From contig NZ_CP043318.1 in assembly GCF_001984825.2 (NCBI RefSeq), positions 1,364,001-1,428,000 on the forward strand: 64,000 bases of DNA, read 5' to 3'. Both the position numbers and the translations under genes were made by a program. This stretch comes from Enterobacter chengduensis (GTDB lineage Bacteria > Pseudomonadota > Gammaproteobacteria > Enterobacterales > Enterobacteriaceae). The notes below the pieces were generated by a model, which searched no databases, was not told the origin of the DNA, and saw nothing but the letters and a program-made list of their open reading frames with translations. Shown here in pieces: positions 37,754 to 47,224 of the stretch (positions within the stretch are counted from its first letter, which is position 1; each line of letters begins with the position of its first letter).

Positions 37754-38766
37754 TAGCGCACCCTGGGATCGGTCGCCCGCACGAGCAGGTCGGTAAGGTT
37801 ATTGATCAGCACAAAGCAGACGCCAATCAGCAGCGTGCCGCCCATCACGGCGGTGGTGTCGCCGGCGAACAGGGCGGTGGTGAGGTAGCGCCCGATCCCC
37901 GACCAGGAAAAGACGGTTTCCGTTAACACTGCGCCCTCCAGCATGCTGGTGTAGGCGAGGGCGATCACCGTCAGCAGGGTGCCGCGAATGTTCGGCAGCA
38001 CGTGGCGCAGCAGGATAGCCATCTCCCCGGCCCCCTTGGCGCGAGCGAGCAGGATGTACTCTTTGTTCATTTCGCTCAGGCAGGCGGATCGCGTCAGCCG
38101 CGTGATGCTCGCCAGCGAGTAATAGGCCAGCAGCAGCACCGGCAGCACCAGGTGGCTGACGGCGTTGCGAAACGCCTCGCGATCGCCGGAAAGCCAGGTA
38201 TCCACCAGCGCAAAGCCGGTGCGCGGTTCGACGGTGAACTGCCAGATATCGTCCAGCCTGCCGGGGCCCGCGCTCCACTGCAGCTTCGCGTAGAACAGGG
38301 CCAGCATCAGCAGGCCGAGCCAGAAGATCGGCACCGAGTTGCCGAGCAGGGTGAGCGTTCTGATCGCTAAATCGAGCGGCGAACCGGCGAAGCGGGCGCA
38401 CAGCAGCCCGGCAATCACGCCGAGCACGGCGCCGACGATCAAGGCCAGGGTTGCCAGCTCCAGCGTGGCGGGAAACGCGTGCAGCAGGTCCTGCAGCACC
38501 GGCTGCCCGGTGGCGCTGGCCGTACCGAGATCGCCATGGGCAAGATTTTGCAGGTAGTGCCAGAACTGCACGGGCAGGGGACGATCCAGCCCAAGCTGGT
38601 GGCGTACCTGATCGTACGTGGACTGGCTGGCATGATCGCCGACGATCTGCAGCACGCGATCGACCGGTGAAAACGCCGAAAGCGCAAACGTGACGAGCAG
38701 CAGCCCGAAAAGCGTGAGCAGCAGGGTCAGGAGACCCTGCAGCACGCGGGTGGAAAGATGTGGCAT
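37753..38766 (-). CDS. ABC importer permease, DppB/NikB-like
   Basis: Inner-membrane permease of 338 residues from ATG 38766 (MPHLSTRVLQ). It shows the DppB plan: TM1, a periplasmic region with DRVLQIVGDHAS and LGLDRPLPVQFWHYLQNLAH, then five helices with the EAA loop YILLARAKGAGEMAILLRHV. An upstream in-frame ATG at 38814 reaches back into the palindromic repeat between this gene and the binding-protein gene, and is less likely. Confidence 0.9.
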   Translation of the reverse strand: MPHLSTRVLQGLLTLLLTLFGLLLVTFALSAFSPVDRVLQIVGDHASQSTYDQVRHQLGLDRPLPVQFWHYLQNLAHGDLGTASATGQPVLQDLLHAFPATLELATLALIVGAVLGVIAGLLCARFAGSPLDLAIRTLTLLGNSVPIFWLGLLMLALFYAKLQWSAGPGRLDDIWQFTVEPRTGFALVDTWLSGDREAFRNAVSHLVLPVLLLAYYSLASITRLTRSACLSEMNKEYILLARAKGAGEMAILLRHVLPNIRGTLLTVIALAYTSMLEGAVLTETVFSWSGIGRYLTTALFAGDTTAVMGGTLLIGVCFVLINNLTDLLVRATDPRVR

Positions 38767-38803
38767 GGGAAAACCGTTATCCAGAAAATATGCACGGACG
38801 GCT

Positions 38804-38824
38804 CCCTCTCCCACAGGGAGAGGG
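38804..38824. repeat. CCCTCTCCC/GGGAGAGGG intergenic palindrome
   Basis: Perfect 9-bp arms around ACA, preceded by TGCACGGACG, a flank also found before the copy at 59014. Placed between the binding-protein gene and its permease, it may reduce downstream expression or protect the upstream mRNA. Confidence 0.72.
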
Positions 38825-38831
38825 GGAAAAG

Positions 38832-40400
38832 CTACTTCGTAACGCGATCGTACCAGACCATATCCGCGTTCAGCCCCTGCTGATACCCCTTCACGTTATC
38901 GCGCACCACGATCTGGGTTTTGCCCTGATCGACGAACACGTACGGCGAACTCTGCTGCAGCTGTTCCTGCATTTGCTTGTAGAGATTCAGTCGCTTCGCC
39001 GGATCCGGCTCGGCAACCGCCGCCAGCGTGGCCTTGTTCAGCTCCGGGATTTTCCAGCCGTTCAGACCGGCCACGGTGCTGGATTTACCGTCGTTCCACG
39101 CGAAGGCGCTGGCGTTAGAGTGCGCATCAAAGTAGTCCGGGATCCACAGCCGAATCGCCGCCTGATGCTGCTTAGCGCGCACGCGGGCATAAACCTGGCT
39201 CCCGGCGGCAGGCAGCAGATCCACCTTCACGCCGCCCTGAGCAAAGCTCGCCTGCATCGACTGGGCAATGGTGATAAACGGCGGCTTGTTCTCCACGTCC
39301 AGCGTGAAGTGCGCGTCCTTAATGCCCGCTTTGGCGAGAATAGCTTTCGCTTTTGCCGGGTCAAACTTAAATGGATTGTCTTCCAGCGCGCCCGGCAGCC
39401 CGACCGGCAGGAAGCTCTGATGAACAAAATACTGGCCTTTCAGCAGATTTTTAGTGATGCCGTCGTAATCGACCAGCCAGCGCGAGGCTTCCCAGAACGC
39501 CGGGTTGTTCAGCAGCGGGTTGGCGCTGTTGCCGGTGTTAAACACCAGGTAATTTTGCTCGGCGGACGGAATGCTCAGCACCTTCACGCCCGGCTTGCCG
39601 TCCAGGGCGCTGATCTGATCTGCACCCAGATCGCGCGCCACGTCCGCATCACCCTGCTGGATCAGCAGGCGGCGCGATGCCGGATCGGGGACGTTTTTAA
39701 TGATGATGCTTTTCAGCTTCGGCGCGCCGCCGGGGGCTGACTCGTTGGCTTCCAGCACGATGGCCTGATGCGGCTGATAGACGCGCATTTTGAACGCGCC
39801 GCTGCCCGCCGAGTGCATTTTCAGCCAGGCGTTGCCGAAGTCGTTATCCTTCACGTTTGCCGCGACCTGTTTTTCATCGACGATGGAGGCAATCGGCGTG
39901 GAGAGAATATTCAGCGCCACCGACGGGCTAACGTCCGCCGTCCAGTGCAGCTGGAGAGTATGGTCATCCACTTTTTTCAGCTGGCTGGCGATGTTGCTCG
40001 CGTCCCAGCCCAGCACGTTGAGGATGAACGCCGGGGATTTATTCAGCGTCACGGCGCGGGTATACGAGAAGATCGCGTCTTCCGGGCGCAGCGGGTTGCC
40101 GGAGGCGAATTTCGCATCGGGCTTAAGCTTGATGGTCAGGGTTTTTGCTGCCGCGTCCGCTTCCCAGCTTTCTGCCAGAATCGGGGTGATTTTTTCCGGA
40201 TTATCGCGGTCCGGCTGTACCAGGCGCTGATACAGGCTCGGCACGGTCTGGATGCTGGAAAGCTCGTTGGCTTCCGCCGGGTCGAGGCTTACGATGTCAT
40301 CAAGCCCCTGAGCAACCACCAGCGTGTTGGGCGGAGTAGCGGCGTGGGCTGCGCCTGAGAGCGCGGCCAGCACCAGTAACGGCAACAGTTTTTTCGTCAT
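38832..40400 (-). CDS. ABC importer periplasmic substrate-binding protein (SBP family 5)
   Basis: Exported solute receptor of 522 residues, first gene of the operon. A signal peptide (MTKKLLPLLVLAALSGAAHA, cleavage after AHA) is followed by the SBP_bac_5 fold (LVVAQGLDDIVSLDPAEANE, the YQRLVQPD and ESWEADAAAKTLTIKL segments, FKFDPAKAKAILAKAG). The family takes up di- and oligopeptides, nickel complexes, opines and other small ligands, and the true ligand is unknown. It is not DppA, OppA, NikA or GsiB as I remember them. Confidence 0.88.
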   Translation of the reverse strand: MTKKLLPLLVLAALSGAAHAATPPNTLVVAQGLDDIVSLDPAEANELSSIQTVPSLYQRLVQPDRDNPEKITPILAESWEADAAAKTLTIKLKPDAKFASGNPLRPEDAIFSYTRAVTLNKSPAFILNVLGWDASNIASQLKKVDDHTLQLHWTADVSPSVALNILSTPIASIVDEKQVAANVKDNDFGNAWLKMHSAGSGAFKMRVYQPHQAIVLEANESAPGGAPKLKSIIIKNVPDPASRRLLIQQGDADVARDLGADQISALDGKPGVKVLSIPSAEQNYLVFNTGNSANPLLNNPAFWEASRWLVDYDGITKNLLKGQYFVHQSFLPVGLPGALEDNPFKFDPAKAKAILAKAGIKDAHFTLDVENKPPFITIAQSMQASFAQGGVKVDLLPAAGSQVYARVRAKQHQAAIRLWIPDYFDAHSNASAFAWNDGKSSTVAGLNGWKIPELNKATLAAVAEPDPAKRLNLYKQMQEQLQQSSPYVFVDQGKTQIVVRDNVKGYQQGLNADMVWYDRVTK

Positions 40401-40601
40401 AGCGATCCCTGAGAAGAATATATTGTGATTGTTTTATGCTTCGCTACGTTAGGTCGACTCTGACGTTCCGCAAAGTCGAAATTCAGCTTTGCTTATGCCT
40501 TCCTGGAATATCGCATGCGCTCGGGCTATTAGAATGCGCGGCTTTTCGCCCGCTTTTTAACCTGCTATAACAAATGCCTTACCTTTCAGGGAGTCACCGC
40601 C

Positions 40602-41300
40602 GTGCCCGAAATCAATCAACATGGTCAAACCGTTAACGACATCGTTCCCGACTGGAAAGGCGCGCGCGTATTAACCCGAACGCCGCTGTTCGGCCAGTAT
40701 TGTCGCCTGGAGCCGCTGAATGCCGACCGTCACGCGGCCGATCTCTATGAGGCCTATGCGCTGGGCGACGACAGCGACTGGACATGGCTTGCCAGCACGC
40801 AGCCCTCGAGCGTGGAAGCCACCGCGCACTGGATAATGGCGAAGGTCATGGACGATGAGCTGGTGCCGTTTGCCGTCATTGATTTATGCACCGAACGCGC
40901 GGTGGGGCTGGTGAGCTATATGGCGAACGAGCGGCTGCTGGGGTCGGTGGAGATCGGGCACGTGACCTGGTCACGCAGGATGAAAGGATCCCGCCTCGGT
41001 ACCGAAGCGGTGTGGCTGCTGCTGAAAAATGCCTTCGAGCACGGCTATCGGCGCCTCGAGTGGAAGTGCGATTCCATGAACATTGCGTCACGCAGCGCGG
41101 CGGAGCGGCTGGGGTTTGTCTGGGAAGGGCGCCTGCGCCAGAAGCTGGTGCGTAAAGGACGAAATCGCGATAGCGATATGCTCTCTATTATTGACGGCGA
41201 ATGGCCGCAAAGGGACGCGGAGCTGCGCGCCTGGCTGGCGACGGAGAATTTTGACGACGAAGGGCGGCAGATAAAGCGGCTTGAGGCGTTTCGGTTATAA
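40602..41300 (+). CDS. GNAT-family N-acetyltransferase (RimJ/RimL type)
   Basis: Acetyl-CoA-dependent N-acetyltransferase of 232 residues. RimJ/RimL-like features: TPLFGQYCRLEPLNADRHAA at the start, the acetyl-CoA-binding loop region SRRMKGSRLGTEAVWLLLKN, and CDSMNIASRSAAERLGFVWE near residue 160. The GTG at 40602 follows CAGGGAGTCACC. Enterobacterial relatives of this size acetylate small amines, peptides or ribosomal proteins; no specific substrate is deduced. It stands alone between the ABC operon and the TPP enzyme gene. Confidence 0.85.
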   Translation: MPEINQHGQTVNDIVPDWKGARVLTRTPLFGQYCRLEPLNADRHAADLYEAYALGDDSDWTWLASTQPSSVEATAHWIMAKVMDDELVPFAVIDLCTERAVGLVSYMANERLLGSVEIGHVTWSRRMKGSRLGTEAVWLLLKNAFEHGYRRLEWKCDSMNIASRSAAERLGFVWEGRLRQKLVRKGRNRDSDMLSIIDGEWPQRDAELRAWLATENFDDEGRQIKRLEAFRL

Positions 41301-41333
41301 GTCTTTTATGTAGGGTACAGCTGGAACGGATAA

Positions 41334-43028
41334 TTAATCTGCGGAAATGGCGATTTCAATCAGGTTGGTTTCTCCGGACTGGACGCCCTTTGTCACCGCT
41401 GCGGCGATATCTGCGGCATCGGTCACCCGGCAGCAGTGGACGCCCATGGCGGTGGCAAGAGACTGAAAATCGATATGCGGGTTCACCAGGTCCATCCCGA
41501 TAAAACGCCCGAGCTGCGTTGAGCTGTAGCCAGCCTGGCTCTTCATAAAGTTTTTCAGAATGTTGTACTCCCGGTTGTTCATGACGATAAAGGTGACCGG
41601 CAGGTTTTCATGCGCCGCCGTCCAGAGTGCCTGTGGGGAATACAGGGAGGCACCGTCGCCCAGCAGGCAGACCACCGGCTCGCGGCCCAGCCCCAGCGAA
41701 TGACCCACTGCCGCAGGCATACCCCAGCCAAGTCCGCCGCCGCGCATGAAGAAGTAGCGCTGATGTTGCTGGTCGGAGATAAACCGACGGATGTGTCGCG
41801 CTGTGGCAATGGCTTCATCGACGATGGTGGTGCCTGGTGGAACGGCTTTAATGACTTCATATGCCGCCACCATCGGTGAGATCGCGGGGCGTAGCCGCTC
41901 GGTCGACAGGCGTTCTTCCTGCTGCTGCCACTCTTTTTCACGTTCGCTGCGCGCGGTTTTCAGCAACTGCTGATGAATCAACTTGCCTGCCACCTGGCGC
42001 TGCTCAAGCATCGGTAAAAGCGCCTGCAGTGAAAGTTTGATATCCCCCATCACCGAGAGGCGCGTGGCATAGGTGCGACCCAGCTCGTTCATATCGGCGG
42101 AGAGCTGATAGACTGCGCATGAACCCGGAATCGCGTCCCCTTCGCTGTATAAAATGGTGATCAGGCTTCTGCCGCCGATGATAAAAATGGCGTCATAGGC
42201 ATTGACGATGCTGGCGATTTCACTGGCGGTGGTGGGCATATTGCCGCGCCAGAGGGCATGCTGCGTGGGGAAGGGTAAATTCAGTGGCCAGGAAGAACCG
42301 TAGACATGAGCGCCGAGGTTTTCCGCCAGCTGGACAATCTCGGACGTCGAGCCGCTGGAGTGCACTTCATCTCCGGCCACGACCATGATCCTGCCGGAGG
42401 CGACCTGGCTCAACTCTTCTGCCAGCTCGTCCAGCGAGCCCGCAACGGTGTGATAATTCACTTTGGAGGCCGTTTGTATCCCGGCGTCGCTGAGTTCTTC
42501 CATTACGTTCATTGGCAATGAGAGCAAGACGGGACCCGCCGGAGGATAGCTGGCGGCGTGAAACGCGCGGCGCACCAGCACCGGGAGCTGGTCGGCGCTG
42601 GTCACCTCCTGCGCCCATTTCATCACCGGGGAACCAATGGAAACAATGTCATCATACAGAAGCGGGTCGCGAACGTAGTGGCGCGTATCCTGCTGTCCGA
42701 CGGTGACCACCAGCGGGGTTTTCATGATCCGCGAATTAATAAGATTCCCCATGCCGTGCCCCAGTCCGCTGGCGGTATGCAGGTTGATAAAGCCCGTTTT
42801 GCCGGAGGCTTTCGCATAGCCGTCGGCAATGGCGACCACGCTACTCTCCTGGAGTGCCAGAATATAGTGAATATTTTCATGGCGAAGCAGGGCATCAATG
42901 AGCGGCAGTTCGGTCGTGCCTGGGTTGCCAAATATATATTCCACGCCTTCACTCTCCAGCACTTCAAGGAGAATATCGGCACCGGTTCGCATATTAAGAT
43001 CTGATAAGGACGTTAATGATTTAATCAT
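41334..43028 (-). CDS. Thiamine-diphosphate decarboxylase, benzoylformate-decarboxylase-like
   Basis: TPP-dependent enzyme of 564 residues. Its N-terminal domain follows benzoylformate decarboxylase closely: FGNPGTTELP (near 33), the cofactor-activating glutamate in ILALQESSVVAIADGYAKAS (E61) and FINLHTASGLGHGMGNL with the active-site histidine (H83). The C-terminal TPP/Mg motif is LLGDGASLYSPQALWTAAHE, then IVMNN. The BFDC serine position is a threonine here, so substrate range may differ. ATG 43028 follows TGAGGTG. A truncated dehydrogenase gene lies 33 bp upstream on the same strand, suggesting a once-complete 2-oxoacid catabolic pair. Confidence 0.85.
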   Translation of the reverse strand: MIKSLTSLSDLNMRTGADILLEVLESEGVEYIFGNPGTTELPLIDALLRHENIHYILALQESSVVAIADGYAKASGKTGFINLHTASGLGHGMGNLINSRIMKTPLVVTVGQQDTRHYVRDPLLYDDIVSIGSPVMKWAQEVTSADQLPVLVRRAFHAASYPPAGPVLLSLPMNVMEELSDAGIQTASKVNYHTVAGSLDELAEELSQVASGRIMVVAGDEVHSSGSTSEIVQLAENLGAHVYGSSWPLNLPFPTQHALWRGNMPTTASEIASIVNAYDAIFIIGGRSLITILYSEGDAIPGSCAVYQLSADMNELGRTYATRLSVMGDIKLSLQALLPMLEQRQVAGKLIHQQLLKTARSEREKEWQQQEERLSTERLRPAISPMVAAYEVIKAVPPGTTIVDEAIATARHIRRFISDQQHQRYFFMRGGGLGWGMPAAVGHSLGLGREPVVCLLGDGASLYSPQALWTAAHENLPVTFIVMNNREYNILKNFMKSQAGYSSTQLGRFIGMDLVNPHIDFQSLATAMGVHCCRVTDAADIAAAVTKGVQSGETNLIEIAISAD

Positions 43029-43061
43029 AATGACACCTCATTCAGTATTATTTAATGCAGG

Positions 43062-43322
43062 CTAAAATTCTTCCTGCGTCGGACGAACAACAATTTCATT
43101 AATATCAACATTGCCAGGCTGTTCGATGGCAAATAAAACGGAACGGGCAATCGCCTGCCCGCCCTGCTGAATGATTTGATCCACCAGGGCGTTAATTCTG
43201 TCCAGGCGGCGCGCCACCAGGACCAGCGAAAACGGTTTATTGGCTAAATGAAGGGCAATGGCCTGACCGATACCGCTGCTGGCACCGGTGATAACAACAA
43301 CTTTGTTTCCACTATTATTCAT
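43062..43322 (-). pseudogene. Short-chain dehydrogenase with large internal deletion
   Basis: The open frame codes only 86 residues but joins both ends of an SDR. N-terminus VVVITGASSGIGQAIALHLA to QIIQQGGQAIA (the cofactor-binding beta-alpha-beta) is fused in frame to a C-terminal RSVLFAIEQPGNVDINEIVV segment. Roughly 150-160 residues, including NNAG and the catalytic S-Y-x-x-x-K region, are missing compared with the usual 245. The joint lies in AIA, a motif expected at both deletion ends, suggesting recombination between short repeats. The protein cannot be an active dehydrogenase. Confidence 0.82.
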
Positions 43323-43597
43323 GATCTTATCTCACTGTTGTATGATTCAAAATAAATAAAAAGAAGGGCAAGGTTTAAGAATGATGAAGAATTCTTAAAC
43401 GCTCGTTTTTGATATATTCTGTATCTGGGGTGAAATAATGCTCAATTAAAACTTAATGGAGTGCGGAAGAGAATGTCAATGACGTTTTTTAATAATTAAA
43501 TTAATTGCAAGCCTAATATTTAATTCTTATATGTAACAATCATATGATCAGAATGAAATTGCATGACCCCCGCGGCCCTGCGAATAAGGCTCGAGGA
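43323..43597. other. AT-rich intergenic region without gene
   Basis: About 275 bp of AT-rich sequence between the SDR remnant start and the anti-sigma factor stop codon. It should hold the promoter of the SDR/TPP-enzyme operon on the minus strand, but no clear -35/-10 pair or operator stands out. Confidence 0.5.
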
Positions 43598-44245
43598 TTA
43601 TATTTTTCCACTGTAAAGTACGGGGCCGGTGGGGAGGCCTGTGGGCGATCCCCCCTCGGGTTCAAGGCTTATGGCTATCATCGCGTCAGGGGTAAGGGTG
43701 TTGTTCCTGATGGCAACACGGGTCGGAACGTCGCTATGCACCAGACCCAGGGATATCGGGGCCTTCCCGGCAGGGATCAGCCAAAGTTGCAGGCTATTTT
43801 GCGCCGCAATAGCGTTCGGTCTAAGGGGGGTAATGCTCAGATACTGGCGGCTGTTGTCCGCACTGACGATCCATTGCCCGTGCTGTTGGGCATCGTTGAG
43901 TACCATCAGCGGTGCGAGTTCCGGCGTGCGGGTGGAATACCAGGTCACGACGGTAACGGCGGCGAGGCTGGCCGCGACCATCCAGCCGAGATAAGACCGG
44001 CTTTGGCGCAAAGGCTTTTTCGGCGGCAGATCGAGCGCGATCCTTTTCCACACCGTCTCGGGTGGATGAACGGGCGCAAGGTGGCTATCGAGCGTGCTCA
44101 ACATTTCCTGCCAGTGCGCCACGCGGGCGGCCAGATCTGGCTCAGCGGCAAGCCTTTTCTGGAAGTGAATCCGCGCCCCGCCGCGCAGGGTGCCGAGGGC
44201 ATATTCTGCAGCCAGCATGTCGTCGCGTTTTTCGCTGTCATTCAT
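43598..44245 (-). CDS. Anti-sigma factor, RskA-type
   Basis: Predicted inner-membrane anti-sigma factor of 215 residues. The cytoplasmic N-terminal domain (MLAAEYALGTLRGGARIHFQ, HWQEMLSTLDSHLAPVHPPE, VWKRI) is the zinc-less anti-sigma fold of the RskA/ChrR-like group. One TM helix (SYLGWMVAASLAAVTVVTWY, near residue 85) and a periplasmic RskA domain (LQLWLIPAGKAPISLGL, MIAISLEPEGGSPTGLPTGP) follow. The ATG at 44245 overlaps the sigma factor stop codon as ATGA, the standard pairing of sigma and its antagonist. Confidence 0.9.
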   Translation of the reverse strand: MNDSEKRDDMLAAEYALGTLRGGARIHFQKRLAAEPDLAARVAHWQEMLSTLDSHLAPVHPPETVWKRIALDLPPKKPLRQSRSYLGWMVAASLAAVTVVTWYSTRTPELAPLMVLNDAQQHGQWIVSADNSRQYLSITPLRPNAIAAQNSLQLWLIPAGKAPISLGLVHSDVPTRVAIRNNTLTPDAMIAISLEPEGGSPTGLPTGPVLYSGKI

Positions 44246-44796
44246 AGGCCCACGCACTCCCGAAGATGATCCATCGCGCGGCGGATCCAGCTTTTCACCG
44301 AGCCCACGGGCTGCTGGAGCCAGTCGGCAATGTCGCTGTGGGACATGCCCTGATAGTAGGCGAGCGTAATGCTCTGACGCTGTTCGTGGCTCAGATGTTC
44401 CAGACAATGCCTGAGCCGTGCTGCCTGCGCGTCATCATGCCAGTTGTTCTGCTCATTGTTTTCGCTCAGCAGAATATCTTCCGAATACGACTCTTCACGG
44501 GCGGCAGCGCGGGTTTGCCCGCTGCGCAGCCAGTCAATACAGCGGTTGCGAACAATATGCGTAAGCCAGGTCATCGGAGAGCTCAGGGCGGCGTCATAGG
44601 TTTCGGCTTTACTCCAGACGGTGACAAAACAGTCGTGAAGGATCTCCTCTGCCCAGGCGCGGTGACGTAGCATGCGCAGCGCGACGGCAAACAGATGCGG
44701 TGAAGTGAGTCGGTAAAGTTGTTCAAATGCGCGGCGATCGCCGTTTGCGACCGCCTGCATTAATTTCAACTGCTGTTCAGCCAGCGCGTTATCCAT
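44242..44796 (-). CDS. ECF sigma factor (SigK-like)
   Basis: Group IV sigma factor of 184 residues. Region 2 is read in FEQLYRLTSPHLFAVALRML and WAEEILHDCFVTVWSKAETY, and region 4 in LSHEQRQSITLAYYQGMSHS followed by the helix-turn-helix IADWLQQPVGSVKSWIRRAM. I chose ATG 44796; a GTG at 44820 in frame is possible. The fasciclin gene lies 43 bp upstream on the same strand and the anti-sigma gene overlaps downstream. By analogy with mycobacterial SigK-RskA, the sigma factor may drive the fasciclin gene and its own synthesis. Confidence 0.9.
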   Translation of the reverse strand: MDNALAEQQLKLMQAVANGDRRAFEQLYRLTSPHLFAVALRMLRHRAWAEEILHDCFVTVWSKAETYDAALSSPMTWLTHIVRNRCIDWLRSGQTRAAAREESYSEDILLSENNEQNNWHDDAQAARLRHCLEHLSHEQRQSITLAYYQGMSHSDIADWLQQPVGSVKSWIRRAMDHLRECVGL

Positions 44797-44839
44797 GTTT
44801 TTCCCGGAAGGCAACGTCACACTTCCGAAGTATAGACAA

Positions 44840-45406
44840 CTACTTAGGCATCAGGACGGTATCAATGACATCGATCACGCCATTTTTCTGATGGACGTCA
44901 TAGGTGCTGATATTCGCCACGTTACCTTTACCATCCTTGAGCTGAATATTGTGCGGGCCGTTGCTCATGATCCACAGAGGTTGACCGTTAACGGTTTTCA
45001 GCTCCGCGTGGCCGCCGCCCTGTTTAATTTTCTGCTCCAGCGCTTTCATATCGTAATTACCCGCCACCACGTGATAGGTCAGGATGCTGGTGAGCAGCGC
45101 TTTATTTTCTGGCTTCACCAGATTGTCGACCGTACCCGCAGGCAATTTCGCAAATGCCGCATCGGTTGGCGCAAAGACGGTGAAGGGCCCTTTGCTCTGC
45201 AGCGTATCCACCAGTCCGGCCGCTTTCACCGCCGCCACCAGCGTGGTGTGATCCTTTGAGTTCACGGCGTTTTCAACAATATTTTTGCTCGGGAACATTT
45301 CCGCTCCGCCCACCATCACGGAGCCTGACGTCATGGCCGCTGATGCGCCTGCACAGAAGAGCAAAGCGCTGGATACGAATGCAACACTGAGTAGCTTTTT
45401 CATCAT
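44840..45406 (-). CDS. Secreted fasciclin (FAS1) domain protein
   Basis: Periplasmic or secreted protein of 188 residues. A signal peptide (about 1-23, MKKLLSVAFVSSALLF to ASA) is followed by one FAS1 domain with the H1 motif FTVFAPTDAAFAKLPAGTVD (near 75) and the H2 region LTYHVVAGNYDM then DVHQKNGVIDVIDTVLMPK. FAS1 domains mediate adhesion or ligand binding. It is the first gene of a likely three-gene unit with the ECF sigma and anti-sigma factors. Confidence 0.92.
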   Translation of the reverse strand: MMKKLLSVAFVSSALLFCAGASAAMTSGSVMVGGAEMFPSKNIVENAVNSKDHTTLVAAVKAAGLVDTLQSKGPFTVFAPTDAAFAKLPAGTVDNLVKPENKALLTSILTYHVVAGNYDMKALEQKIKQGGGHAELKTVNGQPLWIMSNGPHNIQLKDGKGNVANISTYDVHQKNGVIDVIDTVLMPK

Positions 45407-45515
45407 TTATCCTCGGATTAAGGAGCAAAGGCGTTGCTCACATACTCACATACGAGGGCAAGGGGGAAACTGGATGCAGGCAAATGAAAATAAATTTTTG
45501 GCGGGAAAGTGAATT

Positions 45516-45538
45516 CCCTCTCCCCGGCGGGGAGAGGG
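45516..45538. repeat. CCCTCTCCCC/GGGGAGAGGG intergenic palindrome
   Basis: Perfect 10-bp arms around GGC between the fasciclin promoter side and the betA stop codon, another copy of the dispersed hairpin family. It could terminate betIBA transcripts, though the downstream T content is low. Confidence 0.7.
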
Positions 45539-45546
45539 GAAACGGC

Positions 45547-47211
45547 TTAGCGTCGAACCGGCGCGCCGTTCGCCACGTAATACGCCGCCGTGCTTTTCGC
45601 CAGCGGCTCGCGCCCGCGAATCGCATCGGCAATCTTCTCGCCAATCATGATGGTGGTGGCGTTCAGGTTGCCGGTAATAATCTGCGGCATAATCGACGCG
45701 TCCACCACGCGCAGCCCTTCCAGCCCGTGAACGCGGCCTTCGCCGTCGACAACCGCCATCTCGTCATAGCCCATCTTGCAGGTGCCGCACGGGTGGAACG
45801 CGGTTTCGGCGTGGTTACGCACGAACTCGTCCAGCTGCTCGTCGGTCTGGCATTCGACGCCCGGGCTGATCTCGCGACCGCGGTATTTGTCCAGCGCGGG
45901 CTGGTGCATGATCTCGCGGGTGATGCGAATCGCGTCGCGGAACTCCTGCCAGTCCTGCTCGTGCGACATGTAGTTAAACAGGATCGCCGGATGCTGGTGC
46001 GGATCGCGGGACTTGATGCGCACGTGGCCGCGGCTCGGCGAGCGCATGGAGCCCACGTGGCACTGGAAGCCGTGCTCTTTCACCGCGTTCGAGCCGTTGT
46101 AGTTAATCGCCACCGGCAGGAAGTGGTACTGAATGTTCGGCCATTCGAACTCTTCGCGGCTGCGGATAAACCCGCCCGCTTCAAAGTGGTTGCTCGCGCC
46201 CACCCCGGTGCCGCCAAACAGCCACTCGGCGCCAATCTTCGGCTGGTTCCACCACTGCAGGGCAGGGTAGAGGGAGACCGGCTCCTTGCACTCGTACTGG
46301 AGGTACATCTCCAGGTGATCCTGCAGGTTTTCGCCCACGCCGGGCAGGTCGTGCACCAGCGGGATATCGAACTGCTTCAGCAGCTCGGCGTTGCCCACGC
46401 CGGAGCGCTGGAGGATCTGCGGGGAGGCAATGGCCCCGGCGCACAGCAGCACCTCTTTATTCGCCGTCGCTTTTGACGGAATGGTGCTTTCCCCTTCCAG
46501 CCACTCGACGCCCACCGCGCGCTTGCCGTCAAAAATAATGTGGTCGGTCATGGCGTGGGTGCGGATGGTCAGGTTCGGGCGTGGCTTTGCCTGGTCCAGA
46601 TAGCCGCGCGCGGTGCTGGCGCGTCGGCCCTGCGGCGTGACCGTGCGGTCCATCGGGCCGAAGCCTTCCTGCTGATAGCCGTTGAGATCGTCGGTGCGCG
46701 GATAGCCCGCCTGCACGCCCGCTTCCACCATCGCCTCAAACAGCGGGTTCACGCCCGGCTTAGAGGTGGTGACGCTCACCGGACCGTCGCCGCCGTGGTA
46801 GTCGTTCGGCCCCACGTCGCGCGTCTCGGCCTTGCGGTAGTAGGGCAGGCAGTTGAGGTAGCTCCAGTGCTCCAGGCCATCTTCTTTCGCCCAGTTATCC
46901 AGATCCATGGCGTTGCCGCGGATGTAGCACATGCCGTTGATCAGCGACGAACCGCCCAGCCCTTTACCGCGCCCGCACTCCATGCGGCGGTTGTTCATGA
47001 ACGGCTCTGGCTCGGTTTCGTACGCCCAGTTGTAGCGCTTGCCCTGCAGCGGGAACGCCAGCGCGGCGGGCATCTGGGTGCGGAAGTCAAAGCGGTAATC
47101 CGGCCCGCCCGCCTCAAGCAGCAGCACGGTGGTGTTCGGATCTTCGGTCAGTCGGGTTGCCAGCACGTTGCCGGCAGAGCCGGCGCCGATAATGATGTAG
47201 TCAAATTGCAA
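45547..47211 (-). CDS. betA: Choline dehydrogenase BetA
   Basis: Membrane-associated FAD-dependent GMC oxidoreductase that oxidises choline to betaine aldehyde (and further to glycine betaine). It starts at TTG 47211 giving [20 protein letters not shown], with GAGG seven bases upstream; the longer frame to 47256 overlaps betB and is not conserved. The 554 residues include the FAD motif GAGSAGN (residue 9), GMC signatures [20 protein letters not shown] and [15 protein letters not shown], and the C-terminal active-site region HPCGTCKMG. Last gene of betIBA, as in E. coli. Confidence 0.97.
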   Translation of the reverse strand: MQFDYIIIGAGSAGNVLATRLTEDPNTTVLLLEAGGPDYRFDFRTQMPAALAFPLQGKRYNWAYETEPEPFMNNRRMECGRGKGLGGSSLINGMCYIRGNAMDLDNWAKEDGLEHWSYLNCLPYYRKAETRDVGPNDYHGGDGPVSVTTSKPGVNPLFEAMVEAGVQAGYPRTDDLNGYQQEGFGPMDRTVTPQGRRASTARGYLDQAKPRPNLTIRTHAMTDHIIFDGKRAVGVEWLEGESTIPSKATANKEVLLCAGAIASPQILQRSGVGNAELLKQFDIPLVHDLPGVGENLQDHLEMYLQYECKEPVSLYPALQWWNQPKIGAEWLFGGTGVGASNHFEAGGFIRSREEFEWPNIQYHFLPVAINYNGSNAVKEHGFQCHVGSMRSPSRGHVRIKSRDPHQHPAILFNYMSHEQDWQEFRDAIRITREIMHQPALDKYRGREISPGVECQTDEQLDEFVRNHAETAFHPCGTCKMGYDEMAVVDGEGRVHGLEGLRVVDASIMPQIITGNLNATTIMIGEKIADAIRGREPLAKSTAAYYVANGAPVRR

Positions 47212-47224
47212 ATAAACCTCCCGG

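Noticed and set aside
43544..44269. 241-residue plus-strand frame opposite the anti-sigma factor gene
   Set aside because: The minus-strand anti-sigma factor has a clear domain plan and start/stop coupling with the sigma gene; the opposite frame is a shadow.
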